This document shows, piece by piece, positions 1 to 8,000 of a DNA stretch of 64,000 bases; the first letter of the stretch is position 1, and every line of letters begins with the position of its first letter. The position numbers were made by a program, and so were the translations under genes. This DNA comes from Solirubrobacter pauli. Lineage in GTDB: Bacteria > Actinomycetota > Thermoleophilia > Solirubrobacterales > Solirubrobacteraceae. The notes under the pieces were generated by a model that was given only the letters and a program-made list of their open reading frames with translations, had not been told where the DNA came from and did not search any database. The stretch spans positions 3,271,426-3,335,425 of the forward strand of contig NZ_RBIL01000001.1 of NCBI RefSeq assembly GCF_003633755.1. The letters are read 5' to 3'.

Positions 1-423
1 GCGCGCGAGCGCGGCGGCCCGGCGATCGCGCGCCAGATCCTCCTGATGCCGATGCTCGACGACCGCACGACCACGCCCGACCCACACGTCGAGCCGTTCG
101 CGCTGTGGAGCTACGACGACAGCCGGACGGCCTGGCCGGCGCTGCTCGGCGACGCGGCCGGGGGCCCGGACGTGCCGGTCACGGCCGCGCCCGGCCGGCT
201 CGCCGACGCGACCGGCCTGCCGCCCGCGTACATCGAGGTCGGCCAGCTGGACGTCTTCCGCGACGAGTCCCTCGCGTACGCGACGACGCTCAGTCATGGC
301 GGCGTGGACGTCGAGCTGCACCTGCACCCGGGGGTGCCGCACGAGTTCGACTCGATCGCCTTCGGCTCCGACGTCGCGCGGCGCGCCATCGCCGACCGCG
401 TCCGGGTGCTGCGGTCGATCTGA
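1..423 (+). CDS. alpha/beta hydrolase fold-3 family protein, C-terminal part
   Basis: Only the last ~140 codons are in the window; the frame is open from base 1, so the start lies upstream. The visible part has the tail of an Aes/HSL-like alpha/beta hydrolase: a LLMPMLDDR segment, then the GQLDVFRDE motif that carries the acid residue (Asp) of the catalytic triad, and HPGVPHEFD with the catalytic His. The nucleophile-elbow Ser is outside the window. Such enzymes hydrolyse short acyl esters or related substrates in the cytoplasm. Substrate cannot be told. The stop lies 21 bp before rarA on the same strand, so the two may be co-transcribed. Confidence 0.85.
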   Translation, partial: ARERGGPAIARQILLMPMLDDRTTTPDPHVEPFALWSYDDSRTAWPALLGDAAGGPDVPVTAAPGRLADATGLPPAYIEVGQLDVFRDESLAYATTLSHGGVDVELHLHPGVPHEFDSIAFGSDVARRAIADRVRVLRSI

Positions 424-444
424 GCGTCCGCGGCGCGTCCTAAC

Positions 445-1710
445 GTGGCGCGGAGCGTGATGCTCTTCGACGACACCGAGCGTGCAGGCCGCTTCGCTCC
501 GCTGGCGGAGCGGATGCGGCCGCGTTCGCTCGAGGAGGTCGTCGGCCAGCGCGAGCTGACCGATCCGCGCGGCACGCTCCGGCGCGCGCTGGCCGAGGGC
601 GTGCCGCACTCGATGATCCTCTGGGGGCCGCCGGGCTGCGGGAAGACGACGATCGCGAAGGCGATCGCCAGCGAGAGCGCCGCGGCCTTCGAGTCGCTCA
701 ACGCGGTCACCGACGGCATCGGCGAGCTGCGCAAGATCGTCGCCCGCGCGTCCGAGCGCCGGAACCTCGGGCAGCGGACGCTGCTGTTCATCGACGAGAT
801 CGCGCGCTGGTCGAAGTCGCAGCAGGACGCGCTGCTGCCACACGTCGAGGACGGGACGATCACGCTGATCGGCGCGACCACCGAGCATCCCGGGCACGAG
901 ATCGTGCGCGCGCTGCGGTCGCGCCTGAAGATCTATCCGCTCACGCCGCTGTCCGACGACGACCTGCGCGAGGTGATCGCCCGGGCGCTGGCCGACCGCG
1001 AGCGTGGCCTCGCCGGCTCGTACACCCTGTCCGAGCCGGCGGTCGCCCGCCTGCTCCTGCACGCGGACGGCGACGCGCGCTCGCTGCTCAACGCGCTGCA
1101 GGACGCCGCCACCACCATGCCGGACGGCGGCGAGATCGACGAGCCGCACCTGGTCGGCGCGCTGGGCAGCCGCCCCGGCACGTACAGCGCCAAGGACGAG
1201 TACTACGCGATCATCAGCGCGCTGATCAAGAGCATCCGCGGGTCGGACACCGACGCGTCGCTGTACTGGCTCGCACGGCTCAAGCACGGTGGCGCCGACC
1301 CGAAGGTCGTCGCGCGGCGCCTGATCGTCGCCGCCGGGGAGGAGATCGGCACCGCCGCCCCCGGGGCGATCGCGGTCGCGAACTCGGCGTTCGACGCGGT
1401 CGAGCGCGTCGGCGCGCCGGAGTGCTGGATCCCGCTCGCCGCGGTCACGAGCTACCTCGCGCAGTCGCCCAAGAGCTGGGCGGCCTACCACGGCCTCAAG
1501 GCGGCGGAGGCGCTGGTGGAGTCCACGCCCGCGTATCCCGTTCCAGCGCAGCTACGTAACGCGTCAACGACCGTGGACGCGCAGCTCGGCCATGGTCAGG
1601 GGTATGTCCACGCGTCCCAGCCGGGAGGCGACCGGATCACGTTCATGCCTGACGCGTTGCGCGGGACCCGGTTGTACCGGCCGTCCGGCTCAGGCCGCGA
1701 TCTCGCCTGA
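445..1710 (+). CDS. rarA: replication-associated recombination protein A (RarA/MgsA, AAA+ ATPase)
   Basis: A clamp-loader-like AAA+ ATPase that acts at stalled replication forks. Visible: N-terminal PLAERMRPRSLEEVVGQ, Walker A GPPGCGKTT, Walker B LLFIDEI, sensor-1 ATTEHP, an SRL arginine-finger region, then the C-terminal tetramerisation/MgsA domain (KSIRGSDTDASLYWLARL, DPKVVARRL). The length of 421 aa is usual for the family. I take GTG at 445; an in-frame ATG at 460 (MLFDD) is a credible alternative, as many RarA proteins begin just before this segment. One oddity: the usual HRFNK after Walker B reads ARWSK here. Confidence 0.95.
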   Translation: MARSVMLFDDTERAGRFAPLAERMRPRSLEEVVGQRELTDPRGTLRRALAEGVPHSMILWGPPGCGKTTIAKAIASESAAAFESLNAVTDGIGELRKIVARASERRNLGQRTLLFIDEIARWSKSQQDALLPHVEDGTITLIGATTEHPGHEIVRALRSRLKIYPLTPLSDDDLREVIARALADRERGLAGSYTLSEPAVARLLLHADGDARSLLNALQDAATTMPDGGEIDEPHLVGALGSRPGTYSAKDEYYAIISALIKSIRGSDTDASLYWLARLKHGGADPKVVARRLIVAAGEEIGTAAPGAIAVANSAFDAVERVGAPECWIPLAAVTSYLAQSPKSWAAYHGLKAAEALVESTPAYPVPAQLRNASTTVDAQLGHGQGYVHASQPGGDRITFMPDALRGTRLYRPSGSGRDLA

Positions 1711-1901
1711 TTTCCGTACGTTTCGGTCCGTATTTCGGGTTGTGGCTGGTTTCGATCGAAGCCAACCTACTCAGACGTAGGGTCCTGGGACTTGTAACCG
1801 ATTCCGATACAGAAGCTTGCGTAACTCCCGTCGAATCGCATAGAGTTCCGTGTGGGCCCTTGCGAAAAGTCCAGCCGGGCCCGTATGACGAGAGGGGAAG
1901 C

Positions 1902-1940
1902 ATGCCGGAATACCGGAAGGTGAGCGTGCGGCTGCGGTAG
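1902..1940 (+). CDS. possible 12-aa leader peptide (MPEYRKVSVRLR)
   Basis: A 12-codon ORF preceded by a good Shine-Dalgarno run (agaggggaag at 1891-1900). The peptide is strongly basic (4 Arg, 1 Lys). It sits 147 bp before the giant gene start and is followed by GC-rich inverted repeats, the layout of a translational attenuator or upstream ORF. I see no repeated regulatory codon type other than Arg. Function is unknown and the ORF could be chance. Confidence 0.3.
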   Translation: MPEYRKVSVRLR

Positions 1941-1991
1941 CCGCGGCTCTGCCGCCCGCGGGTGCGCGGGAAGACGGACCACTTGCAGCAG

Positions 1992-2009
1992 CGCGGCGAC
2001 GTCGCCGCG
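1992..2009. promoter_or_regulatory. 18-bp perfect palindrome in the leader of the giant gene
   Basis: cgcggcgac followed directly by gtcgccgcg. It could be a dimeric regulator site or, in RNA, part of a leader hairpin between the small leader ORF and the 2041-2068 hairpin. Confidence 0.4.
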
Positions 2010-2040
2010 GCTCATGACCTTCAGTGCAAATGGATTTGTT

Positions 2041-2068
2041 CGGACGCTGACGGGGGTGTCAGCGTCCG
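2041..2068 (+). promoter_or_regulatory. 10-bp hairpin abutting the ribosome binding site of the giant gene
   Basis: Perfect arms cggacgctga (2041-2050) and tcagcgtccg (2059-2068) around an 8-nt loop, followed within a few bases by the purine-rich ribosome binding site (agaggagaggga) and ATG at 2088. The position suggests mRNA structure that affects translation or stability. There is no U-run, so it is not a classical terminator. Confidence 0.5.
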
Positions 2069-2087
2069 CGAGAGGAGAGGGACGAGG

Positions 2088-5000
2088 ATGCTGGGACACC
2101 GGAAGGTGTGGAGGGCCGTCGCGGCCGCGCTGACTACGAGCGCGCTGCTGATGACCCCGGGAGCCGCGGACGCGCAGAGAGCGTCGTCGATGGGTGAAGG
2201 TGCACCCGTCGGCCAGAGCGGCATTCAGCTGTACAACTTCAGGGATTACCTGAGCAGCGGCTCCGGCGAGATCGTGTGTCCGGCGTCGCCGGCGCCCGCG
2301 ACGCCGTACTGCACGCCGACGCTGCCGGCCAACAACGTGCTGGCGCGCATGGAGCGGCTGTTCGCCTTCCTGAAGGCGAACGACATCAAGAACGTCGAGC
2401 TTTATGGGTACCCGGGCAATCCGTTCCCGAGTGACTCGAGCCCGCAGGGCAACCTGCAGGGCACCATGGACCTGCGGGCCCTGGGCGACAAGTACGGGAT
2501 CCGCTTCCCGGGTCGTCACGGCAGCCTGAACGAGAGCCGCTGGGACGCCGAGATCGCGCACGCGAAGATCCTCGGTCAGGACCACATCGGCGAGGGCAGC
2601 TCCGGCGGCGCGGGCGGTCTGGGCAGCTACACCCAGACGCTGGCCACCGCCACCCAGCTCAACAAGCTGGGCAAGCGCTCGGTCGAGGCCGGCCTCGGGC
2701 CGGCGTACTTCCACAACCACGCCGGCGAGTTCTCCACGCGGTTCATCGACGCCCAGGGCGACGGAACCAACAAGAGCGCGTGGGAGATCGTCATGGAGCG
2801 CACCGACCCGCGCTGGGTCGTCGCGCAGATCGACATCGGCTGGGCCGTCTGCGGCGCCTCGGGCCACGCGACCCCGGTCGATCCGGGCGTCGGCGCGAGC
2901 TACGTCAACCAGATGATCCAGAAGTTCGGTCGCCGGGTCGTCTCCTTCCATGTCAAGGACATGGCGGCGGGCGGCATCAGCCCGAGCTGCGGTGACAACG
3001 ACCAGCGCGTGCTGGGCCAGGGCGCCATCAACTTCGCGCCGATGTTCAGCTCCGCCAAGAACAAGACGCGCTACTACTTCTCCGAGCGCGACCCGGTCGC
3101 CCTCGGCGGCGCCACGAACTTCAACCCGTTCACCAACGCTGGTGATGGCGCGAAGGCCATGCGTGGCGATCCCAAGCCGTCGCTGAAGGCGAGCCCGAAG
3201 CTCTTCCCGTCGGTCGCCAAGGGCACCCCGGCCGCGGCCAACCAGGCACCGATCAAGGTGACCAACGACGGCGACGCGCCGCTCGTGATCGCGTCGGGCT
3301 CAGGCGCGCTCAAGATCGAGGCCGACGACGCCGACGGCGGTTCCACGACGGCCGGCGACTTCGCCGTCGTCAGCGACGACTGCGCCGGCAAGACGCTCGC
3401 CCCGAACGCGAGCTGCACGGTCAACGTCGGCTTCAAGCCGACCCGCACCAACTACACGTCGGTCGCGCGCCTCGTGATCGACTCCAACAGCGACGACGGC
3501 GTCGAGCGCATCCTCATCGCCGGCGCGCAGACGCCGCCGAAGGTGCTCGTCTTCCGTGGCGCGACCGACGCGGTCAACACCGCCGGCCTCGACGCCATCA
3601 AGGCGCTCGGCACCGCGAACGACTTCCTCGTCCAGGACACGTCGGACGCGACCGCGTTCAACGCGACCAACCTCGCCAACTACCGCGCGGTGGTCTTCCT
3701 CGACAACAAGGGCGACCTGCTCAACGCCGGGCAGGAGACGGCGCTGCAGAACTACATCCAGGGCGGCGGCGGCTTCGTCGGCATCGGCGGCGCAGCCGAG
3801 GCCGAGACGGCCAACACGTTCATCACCGGCCTGATCGGCGCGCGTCCGGACTCGGCGAGCCCGACCACGGCCAGCAACCAGGTCCTGGTCGCCGGTGACC
3901 GTGCGCACCCGTCCACCCGTGACCTCCCGCTCGAGTCGACGGTCAGCGACATCTGGTACCGCTGGACCACGCGTCCGACCGGCCAGGTGCACACCGTCGC
4001 GCGCTACCGCGCTCCCGGCGCGGCGGCCGGCGACGGCACGACGACCGGCGGCACGGACTGGCCGATCTCCTGGTGCCGTGACTACCAGGGTGGCCGCTCC
4101 TTCTACACCGGCCTGGGTCGCACCGCGGCCGCGTACGGCCAGGACAACCTGAAGAAGCACCTCCTGGGTGCGATCGAGTGGGCCGGCGGCCTCGTCCGCG
4201 GCGGCTGCAAGGCCACGATCCTGTCCAACTACACGACGCAGCGCGTCGTGGACGCCACCAGCGGCAACCTGAACAACACGGGTGAGTCGCACGGCGTCGC
4301 CCCGGCCTCCAACGGCTGGGTCTTCTACATCGGCCGTGCCGACTGCCGCACCGACGCCGAGCGTGGCGCGATGATCGGCCAGGCCTCGAGCCCCCGCATC
4401 ACCGACTTCGCCAACCGCAACGTCGGCGTGGGCTGCGGCACCGTCCACATCTTCGACCCGAAGGCCGCCACCGGCTCGGTCAACTCCGGCATCACCAAGG
4501 CCGGCGTCATCCCGGTCTACGGCGACCGTGGGTCAGGAGACGAGATCAACGGCAAGATCGAGACCGGTCTGCTGGGCATCGCCCCGTCCCCGGACTTCGC
4601 GACGACGGGTCACATCTACCTGCAGTACTACCCGACGTTCAACCCGGACAACCCGGTGCTGCCGGGCATGCAGGACGGCGACGCCCGTCGCATCACGAAG
4701 ATCGCCCAGGCGCGCATCTCGCGCTTCACGGTGGACCTGAGCACCAAGAAGCTCAAGCTGGACTCCGAGGTCCCGATCTTCAAGTACGACGCGCAGGTCT
4801 ACAGCTGCTGCCATCGCGGCGGCGGCATGGCCTTCGACTCGCAGGGCAACCTCTACGTGACGACGGGTGACTCGAACTCGTCGCAGGGCACGAACGGCTA
4901 CTCGGGCAACAACCAGACCTTCAAGTGTCCGGTCGGCCCCGCGACCGAGGTGTCCAACAACCATTGCGGCACGGCCAACTTCTCGTACCGCGACGCGCGC

Positions 5001-8000
5001 CGCACGGCGGGCAACACGAACGACTACAACGGCAAGATGCTGCGCTTCAACCCGATCGAGCAGATCGCGGACGGGGCGAAGCCGACGGTGGGTCCGGGCA
5101 CGACGTACGCGCTCCCGACCGCCTCGTCGCCGAACGGTCCCAACCTGTTCGACGGCACCGAGGGCGGCGGCGGCAAGGCCAAGCCCGAGATCTACGCCAT
5201 GGGCCTGCGCAACCCGTCGCGCATGTCGATCGACCCCAAGACGGACATCCCGTACGCCGCGTGGGTCGGGCCGGACGCCGGCAACCCGTCGGCGACCCAG
5301 GGCCCGTCGACCTACGAGAGCGCGACGCAGCTCCCGTCCGCCGGCAACTACGGCTGGCCGTACTGCATGGGCAACCAGCAGGCCTACCGCGATCGCACCG
5401 CCGACGGCAACCTGCGCACGACCAACGTCGCCGGCTACGTCAACGGCGGTCCCGCCAGCGCGCCGACCCCCGGTTGGTACGACTGCAAGAACCTCGTCAA
5501 CGACTCGACGAACAACACGGGCCTCACGACGCTGCCGCATCAGACGGGCACGGGCAAGGACGCCGGCACGGCGCGCCCGCACAACGTCTGGTACAGCCGC
5601 GGCAACCCGGGTGGCAACAACGGCTGCCCCGACTTCGCCCGTCCGAACGGCGCCGACACCGCGCCGGACTACGGCGGAACGCCGACGCAGAAGTGCCCGT
5701 ACATCACCGCCTCGGGCGCGACCGTGTTCGACGGCCCGGTCTACCGCTACGACGACAAGGCGACCGACAACTCGGTCCGCTGGCCGGAGTACTGGGACGG
5801 CCGCTGGTTCCTGAACGACTACGGCAACAGCTCGGTCAAGCACGCGCTGCTGCTCGATCCGGCGACGGATCAGGACGGCTCGCAGCCGATCTACGCGGAC
5901 AGCTTCCGCGGCGGTCTGCCGTGGGGCGCCAACTACATGGACTCGAAGTTCGGCCCGGACGGCGCCCTCTACGTGCAGGTCTACGAGGGCTTCTTCTCGA
6001 CCGGCAACAACGCGGGTCTGTACAAGATCAGCTACACGGGCGGCAACGACTCGCCCGGCGCCGATCCGCAGTGGAAGTCCACGACCACCCCGCGTGAGGC
6101 CGAGTTCTCGGTCGGCGCGTCCGGTGGCGTCGCGTACGAGTGGGACTTCGGCGACAACACGCCGACGTCCGCCGCGCCGAACCCGCGTCACACGTACGCG
6201 GAGACCGGCACCTACACGGCCAAGCTGACCGTGACCTACGCCGACGGCGAGAAGCAGTCGAAGTCGATCACCGTCACGGTGGGCGCGGACTCGACGGCTC
6301 CGACCCTGACCGCGCTGATCAACGGCCAGACCCCCACGACCCGTTACACGAGCTCGCCGGTGGACTTCACCGTGCGCGCGAGCGACGGCGGCACCGGCTC
6401 GACCGGCGTCGAGTGGATCGAGCGCCGCATCGACGGCGGCGGCTGGACGCGTGCCGACAACACCGGCAACGCCGAGCCGTTCGAGACAAAGTTCCAGGTC
6501 AGCGGCGGCGGCTCGCACACGGTCGAGTACCGCGCGCGTGACCGGGCCGGCAACGTCTCCGAGCCGGTCGGCTCGACGACGTTCACGATCGACCTGCCGA
6601 CGAGCGGCGGCGGCTGCCTCCCGCAGTCCGACGAGTTCACCGGCAGCGCGCTGGACTCCAAGTGGAGCGTGCTCCGCTCGGCCGGCGGTGGCCCGACGGT
6701 GGCCAACGGCAGCCTGAGCCTGCCGATCCTCCAGGGCGACCTGATCGCCGGTGACCCGCTCGCCTCGAACGTCGTCCTCCAGGACGCGCCGAGCGGCGAG
6801 TGGAGCGCGACCGCGAAGCTCGACACCAGCGGCCTCAACGCCAACGGCGAGCAGGCCGGCATCGTGATCTGGAAGGCGGAGAACCCGAACTCGTTCTCCA
6901 AGCTGGTCGCGATCCAGTCCGGCAACGGCACGCACCAGTTCGAGCACATCGTCACGCAGTCCGGGTCCGTGAACCCGCCGATCGCGTCGAGCATCACGCC
7001 GGCCCCGGGTGGCACCCTGCCCGCCCAGGTCCTCCTGCGTGCCCGCTACGACGGCACCAAGGTCATCGGTGAGTTCTCGGCCGACGACGGCGCGAACTGG
7101 ACCAAGGTCGGCAACGCCGAGCACTCGGCGCCGTTCACCGGCAGCCTGCGCGTGGGCGTGGTCGCCTTCCGCGGCTCCAACGGCGGCGGCAACGCCACGT
7201 TCGACTGGTTCCGCGTGAAGTCCGGCTCGTCCGAGACGGCGCCGGTCACCTGCGCCGCGGGCTGCTCGCCGCAGTCGGATCAGTTCAACGGCACGTCCGT
7301 CGATCCGAAGTGGCAGCTGATCAACCCGGTCGCGGGCAAGGAGCCCACCGTCGGCAACGGCCATCTCACGATGCCGATCATCCGCGGTGACCTCTACGAG
7401 GGCCAGGGCACCGCCCAGACCCTTCTGCAGTCCGTGCCCTCGGGCTCGTGGGTCGCGACGGCGAAGATCGCCCACGCGAACATCAGCCAGAACGGCGAGG
7501 CTGCCGGCCTGGCGCTGATCAACACGCTCAACCCGAACAACCTGCTCAAGACGACGATCCAGTACAAGGACGACGTCGACCCGAACACGTCCGGCAACCA
7601 GCCGGGCAAGTGGGCCGAGCGGGTCCTGACGTCCAACAACGCCGCGATCACGTTGCCCCCGGCGACGGTGCCGTGGCCGAACTCGGGCGGGCTGAACCTG
7701 TCCAACCCGTACGTGTACGTCCGCTTCGTCTACGACGACGCGAAGAAGGAAGTCACCACCTGGAGCTCGGCCAACGGCACGACGTTCACGTCGTTCGGCG
7801 CGCCGATCTCGGTGACGCAGTACCTGTCCGGGGCCGGTGGCCTCCGGGTGGGCGTGTTCGCAAAGCACGACGGCTCGGCCGATGACACGGTCCAGTTCGA
7901 CGCGTTCAACGTCGTCTCGGGCAACGACCCGCAGACGAGCGGCGACGACTGCGGCGGTGCCGCGGGCTGCCCGCAGACGGACGAGTTCAACGGCACCACG

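Larger units (their letters stand above)
1711..2087. other. 377-bp intergenic leader region upstream of the giant secreted protein
   Basis: Clearly less GC-rich at its left end (1711-1860) than the surrounding genes, as expected of a promoter region. It holds a possible 12-codon leader ORF (1902-1940), an 18-bp perfect palindrome (1992-2009) and a perfect 10-bp hairpin (2041-2068) just ahead of the ribosome binding site. A weak promoter candidate is TTGCGT (1817-1822) with CATAGA (1839-1844), spacer 16. An open frame from 1962 runs into the giant gene, but the part before 2088 looks non-coding. Confidence 0.5.

Noticed and set aside
1962-2087. An upstream extension of the giant protein by 42 residues
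   Set aside because: It would place a Cys/His-rich stretch before the signal peptide and run through a palindrome and a hairpin; a strong ribosome site and signal peptide begin at 2088.
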